Assembly (NCBI GenBank): GCA_023667225.1 | Contig: JAMPAN010000012.1 | Location: 1-38,701, forward strand | Reading direction: 5' to 3' | Length of the DNA: 38,701 nt | From: Oxalobacter formigenes | GTDB lineage: Bacteria > Pseudomonadota > Gammaproteobacteria > Burkholderiales > Burkholderiaceae_D | In this document: in pieces, positions 24,889 to 33,640 of the stretch | How positions within the stretch are numbered: the stretch's first letter is position 1 | Layout: the number at the start of each line of letters is the position of its first letter | Made by a program: the position numbers and the translations under genes | The notes under the pieces: model-generated | Told to the model about the DNA's origin: nothing | What the model saw: the letters and a program-made list of their open reading frames with translations, nothing else | Database searches by the model: none

Positions 24889-26916
24889 GTGAATATTGAT
24901 ATGAATCAATTCTATCAAGTTTTTTTCGATGAAACTGAAGAGCTGTTGGCCGAGAAGGAGAGATTGCTCCTTGGCATCGACCTGGATAATCCGGATGCGG
25001 AAGATATTGACGCTATTTTCCGGGCTGCCCATTCCATCAAGGGAGGCGCAGCAACATTTGGCCTGACGGATATAGCGGAAGTGACTCATGTGATGGAGTC
25101 GCTTTTGGACGAGATCCGCAAGGGGCACATGAAGCTGACAAGCGAGCATGTTGAGGTTTTCCTGATGGCGAAGGATGTGCTGAAAATGCTGCGCGACGGC
25201 CATCAGTACGGTACGGAAGTGGATCAGGCGGCGGTTAAAGAGGTAATGGGACGTCTGGAAGCGCTGGCCCATGCGCATAATGAAGCGACAGGCGGGGGAG
25301 ATAAATCGAAGAAAGGCAAGCCGGGCAGCGATGGAGGGCAAATACTGTATGAAATTGCCTTGCCTGTCATGGAAGCCGAGCAGCTTGAAGCGCTTGTTGG
25401 CGAGCTGGGAACCCTGGGCGAGCTGAAAAGGGAAACGGGCGCAGACGGGCAGACGCTTGTCCGGCTCTCCAGTGCAAAAAAACGGGATGATATTCTTTCG
25501 CTCTGCTCTTTTGTCCTCAATCCGGATGAGGTGGCGATAACGGAGAAGCCGCTTGACGAAGAGGAAGACAACCGTTCGGATGATGAACGCGGTTACGGTT
25601 TTTTCGACAATATCAGCCTGCCATACCGCCGGGAAGACAATGAAGAGGCTGTGAAAGCGGATGAGGAGGCGCAACGGAAAGCAGGGAACAGGGGCGAAGC
25701 GGCGAAAAAGGCTTCCCGCAGCGCTTCTGCCGGTTCTACTTCTATCCGTGTCGGGGTGGACAAGGTTGACCAGCTGATTAACCTGGTTGGCGAACTGGTG
25801 ATTACGCAGGCCATGATTGAGCAGCAGGCCAGCTCGCTTGACCCGATGGTTTACCAGCGTCTTCTGGACAGCGTCAGCCAGCTTTCCCGCAATTCCCGTG
25901 ATTTGCAGCAGGCGGTGATGTCCATGCGCATGATGCCAATGGAATATGTCTTTTCGCGTTTTCCTCGGATGGTGCATGACCTTGCAGGCAAACTGGGCAA
26001 GAAGGTGGAACTGGTAACGTCAGGCGCGGCAACGGAACTTGACAAGGGGTTGATTGAGCGCATTATTGATCCGCTGACCCACCTGGTGAGGAACAGCGTG
26101 GATCATGGTATTGAGACGCCGGATGTGCGCATTGCCAACGGCAAGAATGAGACGGGCAAAATCTTTTTGTCTGCTTCCCATCAGGGCGGCAATATTGTGA
26201 TTGAGGTCAATGACGATGGCGCCGGGTTGAATCGCGAAAAGATTTTGGCCAAGGCGCAGGAGAACGGGCTGCCTGTTTCTGACAATATGCCGGATTCAGA
26301 GGTCTGGAACCTGATTTTTGCGCCCGGATTCTCAACGGCGGAAGTGGTAACCGATGTTTCTGGCCGCGGTGTGGGCATGGATGTGGTCAAGCGCAATATT
26401 ACGGAGATGGGCGGTTTTGTGGATATCCGTTCTGCCCGTGGTATGGGAACTATGCTGTCTGTCTATTTGCCGCTGACACTGGCGATTTTGGACGGCATGT
26501 CTATCAGAAGCGGTGAGGAAATTTATATTTTGCCGCTGGGCCATGTTGTGGAATCGCTTCAGCCGTCGGAGAACGATATCAAGGAAATCAGCGGCCGCGG
26601 CAAGGTGATAAAGGTGCGCGGGGATTATCTGGCGCTGATATCGCTGGCGGATGTGTTTAATATTGAGCCGCGTGCCAGGAAGCCTTCCGAAGGCATTGTG
26701 GTGATTCTGGAAGCAGATGGCAATCGCGCCGCTCTTTTGGTTGACGAGCTGGTTGGCCAGCAGCAGGTGGTGGTTAAGAATCTGGAAACCAATTACCGCA
26801 AGGTGCCCAATGTTTCGGGGGCGACCATTATGGGAGACGGCGAGGTGGCGCTGATTGTGGATGTGTCAGGGTTGTTGCGGGCCAATGTCCTGAATAGCGA
26901 TATTGGCGGTTTCTAG
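24889..26916 (+). CDS. cheA: Chemotaxis sensor histidine kinase CheA
   Basis: CheA is the cytoplasmic kinase that phosphorylates CheY and CheB in receptor arrays. The 675 residues show all domains: P1 with His48 in RAAHSIKGGAATFG, a P2-type CheY/CheB-binding region (about 155-220), an acidic and Ala-rich linker, P3 dimerisation (starting near SIRVGVDKVDQLINLVGEL), and the P4 ATPase. P4 carries the N-box HLVRNSVDHGIE, NDDGAGLN, FAPGFSTAEVVTDVSGRGVGMDVV and GMGTMLSVYLPLTLAI. P5, a CheW-like domain, forms the C-terminus. The start is the GTG at 24889: AAGGGAA ends 7 bases upstream and the residue count then places His48 exactly as in E. coli. No cheW follows, unlike in many betaproteobacteria; the two cheW genes lie around 3.6 and 6.1 kb. 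Confidence 0.96.
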   Translation: MNIDMNQFYQVFFDETEELLAEKERLLLGIDLDNPDAEDIDAIFRAAHSIKGGAATFGLTDIAEVTHVMESLLDEIRKGHMKLTSEHVEVFLMAKDVLKMLRDGHQYGTEVDQAAVKEVMGRLEALAHAHNEATGGGDKSKKGKPGSDGGQILYEIALPVMEAEQLEALVGELGTLGELKRETGADGQTLVRLSSAKKRDDILSLCSFVLNPDEVAITEKPLDEEEDNRSDDERGYGFFDNISLPYRREDNEEAVKADEEAQRKAGNRGEAAKKASRSASAGSTSIRVGVDKVDQLINLVGELVITQAMIEQQASSLDPMVYQRLLDSVSQLSRNSRDLQQAVMSMRMMPMEYVFSRFPRMVHDLAGKLGKKVELVTSGAATELDKGLIERIIDPLTHLVRNSVDHGIETPDVRIANGKNETGKIFLSASHQGGNIVIEVNDDGAGLNREKILAKAQENGLPVSDNMPDSEVWNLIFAPGFSTAEVVTDVSGRGVGMDVVKRNITEMGGFVDIRSARGMGTMLSVYLPLTLAILDGMSIRSGEEIYILPLGHVVESLQPSENDIKEISGRGKVIKVRGDYLALISLADVFNIEPRARKPSEGIVVILEADGNRAALLVDELVGQQQVVVKNLETNYRKVPNVSGATIMGDGEVALIVDVSGLLRANVLNSDIGGF

Positions 26917-27011
26917 CGGAGCCGCTGTTTTCCCGTTTGGGGCCTTTGGCTGCCGGCAGGGGTTTCGGGTGGAAAAAGGGAAGCAGGGCAGAGGGGTTTC
27001 CGGTGCTTTTA

Positions 27012-27020
27012 TGGTATGCT
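27012..27020 (+). promoter_or_regulatory. Extended -10 element upstream of the EAL-HDOD gene
   Basis: TGGTATGCT contains a TGn extension and a -10-like TATGCT, about 45 bases before the EAL-HDOD start codon. No convincing -35 is seen, so this is a tentative call. Confidence 0.3.
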
Positions 27021-27063
27021 GAACTCCTCGTTTTCCTGGGATTACAGATAGTCAGGGTGTCAG

Positions 27064-28323
27064 ATGGGTTCATCAAATTGGGTTCCGACAGAAGAGATTT
27101 ATCTGGGGCGGCAGCCTATCCTGGATCGCAGCCAGTCTCTTTACGCATTTGAACTGCTTTTCCGCTCCAAAGGTTCAGACAGGGCGAATGTAGCAGATCA
27201 TGCGGCCGCTACTTCCGAAGTGATTCTGAATACGCTTTCTGCTTTTGGCATGGAAGCTATTTTGGGCCGGTATGCAGGATTTATTAATTGTGACGCCGCT
27301 TTTCTGCAAAGCGATGTGATTGAACTGCTCCCTCCTGAAAAGACGGTGCTGGAAATTATCAGGACGGCAACGGCAGATGAAGCGGCAGTCAAGCGCTGTT
27401 TCGAGCTGAAAGAAAAGGGATTCAGGCTGGCGCTGGATAATTTCCGGGGTATTACTCCGGAAAACCAGGGGTTTCTGGATCTGGTCGATATTATCAAGGT
27501 TGATATCCAGGGGTTGTCAGAAGAGGCAATCAGGCAGGTCGTCGCCCAGATCAAGGACAGGAAGGTCGTGTTGCTGGCGGAGAAGGTGGAAACCCAGGAG
27601 GCATTCCATTGCTGCCTTGAGCTGGGATTCAATTTGTACCAGGGGTATTTTTTTTCCCGTGTGGAACAGGTTGCAGGAAAGCGCTTTACGACTTCGCAAG
27701 CAGCCATTATGCAGGTGCTTGGCGTATTGCAGGTTGAGACGGATGTCAGCAAAATTGTTGAGGCATTCAAGCGGAATCCGGCGTTGAGCGTGGGGCTTTT
27801 GCGCCTGACCAATTCGGCTTCGGTCGGACTGAGGCATGAGATTACTTCGATCAGGAGCGCTATTGTGCTTTTGGGGCAAAGGCAGTTGCAGCGTTGGCTG
27901 CTTCTCCTTTTGGTAACGGAAAAAGGCCACAAGCGGGAAGGCAGGCAGACGGTTTTGGTGCATCAGGCGGCTGCCCGTGCGAAGTTTATGGAGCTGCTGG
28001 CCTTGTCGGATCAGGCATGGGCTTCCCTTTCCGAGAGCGCTTTTATTGCCGGGATGGTATCGGTCATGGAAGCGCTGCTTGGCATGGAAATGGGGGTTTT
28101 GGTGGAATTGCTGGGCCTGGCGCAGGAAGTGCGTGATGCGCTTGTGGACAGGAAAGGGATTCTTGGGAATTTGCTTAATCTTGTTGAGGCAATTGAACAA
28201 GATGACGGCCGGCGTGTGGATGTGCTGGTTGACGCGATGTTCAAGGGAAAGAATGATTTGCTGGTCAAGGCGCAGGGACAGACGATTGCCTGGGTTAACC
28301 AGATTATTGATGCCGGTATCTAG
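27064..28323 (+). CDS. Degenerate EAL - HDOD domain protein
   Basis: This 419-residue cytoplasmic protein carries an N-terminal EAL domain (about 10-195) and a C-terminal HDOD domain (about 200-400). The EAL signature is changed: Glu30-Leu-Leu in YAFELLFR, and the DDFG loop reads Leu-Asp125-Asn126-Phe-Arg. Asn75 (INCD), Lys145 (IKVD) and Glu173 (AEKVET) remain. Loss of the second Asp of the metal site suggests no or weak c-di-GMP hydrolysis; binding is not excluded. This is the YuxH-type architecture. HDOD domains lack the HD catalytic residues and act in signalling. The gene is placed between cheA and cheB on the same strand, with 147 bases before it and a terminator after it, suggesting a link of c-di-GMP or another signal to chemotaxis. 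Confidence 0.9.
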   Translation: MGSSNWVPTEEIYLGRQPILDRSQSLYAFELLFRSKGSDRANVADHAAATSEVILNTLSAFGMEAILGRYAGFINCDAAFLQSDVIELLPPEKTVLEIIRTATADEAAVKRCFELKEKGFRLALDNFRGITPENQGFLDLVDIIKVDIQGLSEEAIRQVVAQIKDRKVVLLAEKVETQEAFHCCLELGFNLYQGYFFSRVEQVAGKRFTTSQAAIMQVLGVLQVETDVSKIVEAFKRNPALSVGLLRLTNSASVGLRHEITSIRSAIVLLGQRQLQRWLLLLLVTEKGHKREGRQTVLVHQAAARAKFMELLALSDQAWASLSESAFIAGMVSVMEALLGMEMGVLVELLGLAQEVRDALVDRKGILGNLLNLVEAIEQDDGRRVDVLVDAMFKGKNDLLVKAQGQTIAWVNQIIDAGI

Positions 28324-28326
28324 GCT

Positions 28327-28377
28327 GCGCCGGGCTTGCGGCCGGTATGCAGGTTCGTTGCAGGCCGGCGCTTTTTT
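28327..28377 (+). terminator. Rho-independent terminator after the EAL-HDOD gene
   Basis: GCGCCGG (28327-28333) pairs with CCGGCGC (28365-28371) across a roughly 31-base apex with minor internal pairing, followed by six T residues. It begins four bases after the stop codon, so cheB may need its own promoter. Confidence 0.75.
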
Positions 28378-28500
28378 GGCGATAATACCGCCGTGCCAGG
28401 GCGGATGCCCAAGCTGCCTTCTTAAAGGCGGGGCAGGTTCCGCCGGAGACAGAATAACAGATTGAATGATTTTTTCTGTGCTGGGAAAGCGGAGTGAGGT

Positions 28501-29556
28501 ATGTCTAAGATCAAGGTTGTTGTAGTAGATGATTCGGCGCTGATTCGCGGCGTTATGAAAGAGATCATCAACGGCCAGCCGGATATGGAGGTGGTCGGCG
28601 CAGCGCCGGATCCGATTATCGCGCGGGAACTGATCCGCTCGGTGAATCCGGATGTGATTACCCTGGATGTGGAAATGCCGAAGATGGACGGCCTGGATTT
28701 TCTGGAAAGGCTGATGCGGCTTCGTCCTACGCCGGTTGTCATGGTCTCTTCCCTGACTGAAAGAGGTTCGGAAATTACGATGCGGGCGCTGGAGCTGGGC
28801 GCGGTGGATTTTGTCACGAAGCCCAAGATTTCCATCCAGAGCGGAATGCGCGAATACGCGGAAATGATTTCCGAAAAAATCCGCGTTGCTTCGCGGGCAC
28901 GGGTGCGTATCCAGGCGCGTAACGCAGCGCCTCCGCCGCCTATCAAGACAACGATGATCAGCAGTGAAAAGCTGATTATTATTGGCGCTTCGACGGGCGG
29001 GACGGAAGCGATCAAGGATTTTCTGGTTCAGATGCCGGCGGATGCGCCGGGTATTCTGATGGTGCAGCATATGCCAGAGGGCTTTACCAAATCGTTTGCC
29101 CAACGGTTAAACGGGCTGTGCCGGATTGAGGTAACCGAAGCGCAGGGCAACGAGCGTGTTTTGCCGGGGCATGCCTATCTGGCGCCGGGACATTCGCATT
29201 TGCTGCTGCAAAGGAGCGGCGCAAATTATATGACCAGGCTGGATCAGGGGCCGCTCGTCAGCCGCCACCGTCCTTCTGTCGATATGCTGTTCCGTTCTGC
29301 TGCGGCTGCTGCCGGGCCCAATGCTGTCGGCGTGATTTTAACGGGAATGGGAAAAGACGGTGCGATGGGCATGAAGGAAATGCGGGATGCGGGCGCCTAC
29401 AATTTTGCCCAGGATGAAGCCAGTTGCATTGTTTATGGTATGCCGCGCGAGGCGGTGGCTGCCGGCGGGGTGCATGAGCAGGGCGCTTTGCGTGATTTGC
29501 CCAGGATGGTGCTTGAGCATCTGGCGAAGAACAGCTCCCGTGCGCTGCGTGTCTGA
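28501..29556 (+). CDS. cheB: Chemotaxis response regulator protein-glutamate methylesterase CheB
   Basis: CheB removes methyl groups from receptor glutamates and deamidates receptor glutamines, giving adaptation. The 351 residues have an N-terminal receiver domain (Asp10-Asp11, phospho-acceptor Asp56, Lys107) and a C-terminal esterase domain with catalytic Ser164 in GASTGGTEA, His190 in VQHMPEGFT and the Asp of [10 protein letters not shown]. All are at the same positions as in the enteric enzyme. GAGTGAGG lies just before the ATG. No cheR or cheD is adjacent, although they are normally encoded just upstream of cheB in Burkholderiales. A cheY follows after 86 bases. Confidence 0.97.
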   Translation: MSKIKVVVVDDSALIRGVMKEIINGQPDMEVVGAAPDPIIARELIRSVNPDVITLDVEMPKMDGLDFLERLMRLRPTPVVMVSSLTERGSEITMRALELGAVDFVTKPKISIQSGMREYAEMISEKIRVASRARVRIQARNAAPPPPIKTTMISSEKLIIIGASTGGTEAIKDFLVQMPADAPGILMVQHMPEGFTKSFAQRLNGLCRIEVTEAQGNERVLPGHAYLAPGHSHLLLQRSGANYMTRLDQGPLVSRHRPSVDMLFRSAAAAAGPNAVGVILTGMGKDGAMGMKEMRDAGAYNFAQDEASCIVYGMPREAVAAGGVHEQGALRDLPRMVLEHLAKNSSRALRV

Positions 29557-29642
29557 TACAGGCGTCTTGTGGCTGCCGGAAAATGTTGTACTATATGCAA
29601 ATGCTGAAAAATGATTTTATCAACCTGATTTGAGAAGATGAC

Positions 29643-30038
29643 ATGGCTGCTGATCCAAAAATGAAGTTTCTGGTGGTGGACGATTTTTCGACCATGCGGC
29701 GCATTGTCCGCAATCTCCTGAAAGAACTCGGATACACGAATGTGGATGAGGCTGAAGACGGCGTGCAGGCTTTGACCAAGTTAAGGAGCGATAAATATGA
29801 TTTTGTCGTGTCGGACTGGAATATGCCGAATATGGACGGATTGACGATGCTGAAGAATATCCGGGCAGATGAGGCGCTCTCGAAATTGCCGGTTTTGATG
29901 GTGACGGCAGAGGCCAAACGGGAGAATATTATTGAGGCAGCCAAGGCCGGCGCAAGCGGGTATGTTGTGAAGCCGTTTACGGCGGCTACGCTGGATGAGA
30001 AGCTGCTCAAGATTTTCGAGAAGATGCCGCAAAAGTAG
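29643..30038 (+). CDS. cheY: Chemotaxis response regulator CheY
   Basis: CheY, once phosphorylated by CheA, binds the flagellar switch and changes rotation. The 131 residues closely follow E. coli Che[25 protein letters not shown] with Asp13-Asp14, phospho-acceptor Asp58 in [13 protein letters not shown], the signalling Thr and Ala in [12 protein letters not shown], and the Lys in YVVKPF. It is therefore the likely motor-binding CheY, in contrast to the more divergent one at 24415. It is directly followed by a terminator and then flhB; cheZ, normally next to this cheY in related bacteria, is missing here. Confidence 0.97.
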   Translation: MAADPKMKFLVVDDFSTMRRIVRNLLKELGYTNVDEAEDGVQALTKLRSDKYDFVVSDWNMPNMDGLTMLKNIRADEALSKLPVLMVTAEAKRENIIEAAKAGASGYVVKPFTAATLDEKLLKIFEKMPQK

Positions 30039-30081
30039 GTTTATGATCCGGCCCCTGCTTTTGGGGGAAAGGGCAAAAGAC

Positions 30082-30115
30082 AAACAGGTTTCCGGTAACG
30101 GGAGCCTGTTTTTTT
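30082..30115 (+). terminator. Rho-independent terminator after cheY
   Basis: AAACAGG (30082-30088) pairs with CCTGTTT (30105-30111); TTCCG/CGGGA continues the stem to a GTAA tetraloop, with one mismatch between. A run of seven T residues overlaps the 3' arm. It ends the che transcript. Confidence 0.92.
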
Positions 30116-30116
30116 A

Positions 30117-30353
30117 TGTGTGAATCCGGCGCGGGATGAACCGGGGAACTGTTTTTGCCGCCTGTCTGAAAGGAGGGCTGTTTGGCGGGATTTTTTTCAT
30201 GATAAATTTTTTTTGATATTGATTAATAAAAAGGGTTTTTTTGCCTTTTTTCTTCGAATTGGCGTTTCTTCTTTCAGGGAATAATGGCTCGGTTATGTTG
30301 TGGGTTAGTGTGCGCTTTATGCGCATTGCCGCAAGAAAACGGGATTTTTTGTC
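30117..30353 (+). promoter_or_regulatory. AT-rich upstream region of the flhB operon
   Basis: The 237 bases between the cheY terminator and flhB include a very AT-rich block with T-tracts (about 30190-30250), of a type often found at intrinsically curved promoters. I could not pick a convincing -35/-10 pair or a FlhDC box by eye, so no specific site is claimed. The operon flhB-flhA-flhF-flhG-fliA-motC-motD must start here, as a terminator lies just upstream. Confidence 0.45.
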
Positions 30354-31529
30354 ATGGCAGAAGACAGCGATCTTGAGAAAACCGAATCGGCCTCTCCCAG
30401 ACGCCTGGAGAAGGCAAGGGAGGAGGGCGATGTTCCCCGATCGAAGGATCTGGCGACCTGCACTGTCCTTTTGGGGGGCGGGCTGGCTTTTCTCATGATG
30501 GGAGGCGGGCTGATGCGCGAATTGAGGATGATGGTATCCGGCGCACTGACCCTTTCCAGGGAGGAAGTGTTTGATATGCCTCTGCTTTTGGAGCGCAATA
30601 TTGCCCGTATTTATGAAGTGATTGTGGCATTTTCCCCCATTGCGCTGATGTTGTTGGCGATTGCGCTGGCTTCTCCGCTTTTGATCGGCGGCTGGCTTTT
30701 CAGCACGAAGGCGCTCCAGCCGAATTTTGGCAAGCTGAATCCGTTAAACGGCCTGAAGAACATGGTGTCGGTTCGGGCGCTGGTAGAGTTGATCAAGGCG
30801 GTTGGCAAGACGCTTTTGGTCGGTACGGTTGCCTGGCTGGTGATTGGTGCGCAGCTTGACGGCATTATGTCGCTGGGCTTGCAGCCGGCAAAGACCGGCG
30901 CGGAGTATATGGGGCAGATTCTTTTGGTGAATTTCCTGGCGACGGTCGGCGCGCTGGTGGTGATTGCCGCGATTGATGCGCCATACCAGATGTGGCATTA
31001 CGCCAACAAGCTGAAGATGACGAAGGAAGAGGTCCGCCAGGAATACAAGGATTCGGAAGGCAATCCGCAAATCAAGGGCAAGATCCGGCAGCAACAGCGC
31101 GAGATTGCCAGAAAACGGATGATGTCGGAGGTGCCGAAAGCCGATGTGATTGTGACCAACCCGACCCATTATGCCGTTGCGCTGCAATATCGTGAAGGCA
31201 GTATGGGCGCGCCGGTGGTTTTGGCAAAGGGAAGGGGGCTTGTCGCGGCGAAAATCCGGGAGACAGCTGCCGAACACCATGTGCCGATGCTGGAAGCGCC
31301 GCCGCTGGCCCGTGCGCTTTATGCCCATACAGAGCTGGGCGACCAGATTCCCGAAGCGCTTTATACGGCGGTGGCCGAGGTGCTGGCGTATGTTTACCAG
31401 CTGCGTACTTTCAGGCGTCTGGGCGGGAAGCGGCCTGTCAAGCCTGCAAGGATTGAGGTGCCGGCTTATCTGGACCCGCATAGCCAGGCTGCGCGGCAGG
31501 CGATGGCTGAACAAGGGGCGGCTGTATGA
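30354..31529 (+). CDS. flhB: Flagellar type III export protein FlhB
   Basis: FlhB is the export-gate protein that switches substrate class from rod/hook to filament. The 391 residues start with the charged family signature SDLEKTESASPRRLEKAREEGDVPRSKDL, followed by four transmembrane helices (about 30-52, 85-110, 145-165, 185-205). A cytoplasmic autocleaving domain follows, with its site Asn269-Pro-Thr-His in IVTNPTHYAVAL, and then the conserved APVVLAKGRGLVAAKIRETA. All residues for self-cleavage are present. The stop overlaps the flhA start (ATGA at 31526-31529), so the pair is translationally coupled. Confidence 0.97.
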   Translation: MAEDSDLEKTESASPRRLEKAREEGDVPRSKDLATCTVLLGGGLAFLMMGGGLMRELRMMVSGALTLSREEVFDMPLLLERNIARIYEVIVAFSPIALMLLAIALASPLLIGGWLFSTKALQPNFGKLNPLNGLKNMVSVRALVELIKAVGKTLLVGTVAWLVIGAQLDGIMSLGLQPAKTGAEYMGQILLVNFLATVGALVVIAAIDAPYQMWHYANKLKMTKEEVRQEYKDSEGNPQIKGKIRQQQREIARKRMMSEVPKADVIVTNPTHYAVALQYREGSMGAPVVLAKGRGLVAAKIRETAAEHHVPMLEAPPLARALYAHTELGDQIPEALYTAVAEVLAYVYQLRTFRRLGGKRPVKPARIEVPAYLDPHSQAARQAMAEQGAAV

Positions 31530-33640
31530 GGACGTTCGCATTGCCGTCGTGGATGACGGGGCAGAATTCGCGGGCGCTGGCGGCGCCGGTGCTGATTATC
31601 ATGATGCTGGCCATGATGGTGCTGCCGCTGCCGCCATTTTTGCTGGATATGTTTTTCACGTTCAATATCGCCCTGTCGATTATTGTTTTGCTGACGAGCC
31701 TTTATACGGTCAAGCCGCTTGATTTCATGGCTTTTCCGGCCATTTTGCTGATGAGCACCATGCTGCGTCTTTCGCTGAACGTGGCTTCTACCAGGGTTGT
31801 GTTGACGGAAGGCCATTCGGGGCCGGATGCGGCAGGCAAGGTGATTGAGGCTTTCGGCCACTTCCTGATTGGCGGGAATTATACGGTTGGCGTAGTGGTG
31901 TTCGTGATTTTGACGATCATCAACTTTGTGGTGGTAACGAAGGGCGCAGGCCGGATTGCGGAAGTGGGTGCCCGTTTTGCTTTGGATGCAATGCCCGGCA
32001 AGCAGATGGCGATTGACGCAGACCTGAATGCAGGACTCATTGGCGAACAGGAAGCGCGGGACCGCCGCAAGCAGGTGGCGCAGGAAGCCGAATTTTACGG
32101 CGCGATGGACGGCGCGAGCAAATATGTTCGCGGCGATGCCGTTGCCGGTATTATTGTGACGGTGGTCAATATTCTGGGCGGCCTGTATGTCGGCACGGTC
32201 CAGCATAACCTGACGTTTTCGGATGCGGTCAGCAATTATATGCTGCTGGCAATTGGCGACGGCCTGGTTGCGCAGATTCCGTCGCTGGTGATTTCCACGG
32301 CGGCCGGTATTGTGGTTTCCCGCGTTGCCAGCGATGAGGATGTTGGCAGCCAGATACTGATTCAGCTGTTTGAAAAACCTCAGGTGATGTATATTTCGGC
32401 GGCTATTGTCGGCGGCATGGGGCTGATTCCCGGTATGCCGCACATGGCGTTCATTTTGCTTGCCGCCACGCTCGCCGGAGCGGCGTATGTGCTTTCAAAA
32501 CGTATTGCCGGCGGCCATGTTTCCAGCCGGGATAAAGGCAAATCCGGCGCGGTTGCCGTGGAAGCGCCGCCTTCGGTTCAGGTTCCCGAAGTGGAAGAGG
32601 CAACCTGGCAGGATATTGTGCCGGTAGATACGCTGGGCCTGGAAGTCGGCTATCGCCTGATTCCGCTGGTGGATCAGGCGCAGGGCGGCGAGCTGCTCAA
32701 GCGTATCAAGGGGATTCGCAAGAAGTTTGCGCAGGATATCGGTTTTCTCGCGCCGTCTGTCCATATCCGGGATAATCTGGAAATGCGTCCTTCTTCTTAC
32801 CGTATTTTGCTCAAGGGAGTGGAAATCGGCACCGGCGAGGTTTTCCTGGGACAGTTTCTGGCGATTAATCCGGGCGTGGTGTCAGGCCCTTTGCAAGGGA
32901 AGGAAACGGTTGATCCGGCATTCGGCCTCCAAGCTGTCTGGATTGACGCTTCCCAGCGCGACCAGGCGCAGCTGATGGGTTATACCGTGGTGGATGCCGG
33001 AACGGTTGTCGCCACGCACTTGAATCACCTGATTACGACTTATGCCGCCGAACTGCTCGGCCGCCAAGAAGTCCAGGCGCTGCTTGAGCATTTGCAGAAG
33101 GAAGCGCCGAAGCTGGTTGAGAATCTGGTGCCGGATATGGTGACGCTGCCGACGCTGCAAAAGATTTTGCAAAACCTGCTTTCGGAAGGGGTGCATATTC
33201 GTGATATGCGTACCATTATTGAGACGATTGCAGAAAATGCGGATCAGACGAAAGATCCCATGATGCTGACGGCGCAAATCCGTATTGCGCTGGGCCGCTC
33301 GATTGTGCAGCAGATTTATCCGTCCGGGGATGAGCTGCCGGTTATTACACTGGATAACCGTCTGGAACGCATTTTGCTTCAGGCTTTGCAGACAGGCGGC
33401 CCGGATAATGTCCCGCTGGAGCCGGGGCTGGCCGATACGATTATGAACCAGGCCCGGCAGGCGGCGCAGCAGCAGGAGCAAATGGGTTATCCCCCTGTGC
33501 TTCTGGTGCCCGGCCCCCTAAGGCCGCTTCTGGCGCGCTTTTTGCGCCGCGCCGCGCCGAATATGCGGGTGCTTTCCAATAATGAATTACCGGATTCCAA
33601 AACGATTAAAGTGACAAGTGTTGTAGGAGGACAGGCATGA
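31526..33640 (+). CDS. flhA: Flagellar export gate protein FlhA
   Basis: FlhA forms the nonameric ring of the flagellar export gate and uses the proton motive force. The 704 residues comprise an N-terminal half with about eight transmembrane helices (residues 20-330) containing the FHIPEP-family region MLRLSLNVASTRVVLTEG and the cytoplasmic loop KGAGRIAEVGARFALDAMPGKQMAIDADLNAG. A C-terminal cytoplasmic domain (about 360-700) binds export chaperones. The ATG overlaps flhB, and its own stop overlaps the flhF start (ATGA at 33637-33640). Confidence 0.97.
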   Translation: MRTFALPSWMTGQNSRALAAPVLIIMMLAMMVLPLPPFLLDMFFTFNIALSIIVLLTSLYTVKPLDFMAFPAILLMSTMLRLSLNVASTRVVLTEGHSGPDAAGKVIEAFGHFLIGGNYTVGVVVFVILTIINFVVVTKGAGRIAEVGARFALDAMPGKQMAIDADLNAGLIGEQEARDRRKQVAQEAEFYGAMDGASKYVRGDAVAGIIVTVVNILGGLYVGTVQHNLTFSDAVSNYMLLAIGDGLVAQIPSLVISTAAGIVVSRVASDEDVGSQILIQLFEKPQVMYISAAIVGGMGLIPGMPHMAFILLAATLAGAAYVLSKRIAGGHVSSRDKGKSGAVAVEAPPSVQVPEVEEATWQDIVPVDTLGLEVGYRLIPLVDQAQGGELLKRIKGIRKKFAQDIGFLAPSVHIRDNLEMRPSSYRILLKGVEIGTGEVFLGQFLAINPGVVSGPLQGKETVDPAFGLQAVWIDASQRDQAQLMGYTVVDAGTVVATHLNHLITTYAAELLGRQEVQALLEHLQKEAPKLVENLVPDMVTLPTLQKILQNLLSEGVHIRDMRTIIETIAENADQTKDPMMLTAQIRIALGRSIVQQIYPSGDELPVITLDNRLERILLQALQTGGPDNVPLEPGLADTIMNQARQAAQQQEQMGYPPVLLVPGPLRPLLARFLRRAAPNMRVLSNNELPDSKTIKVTSVVGGQA

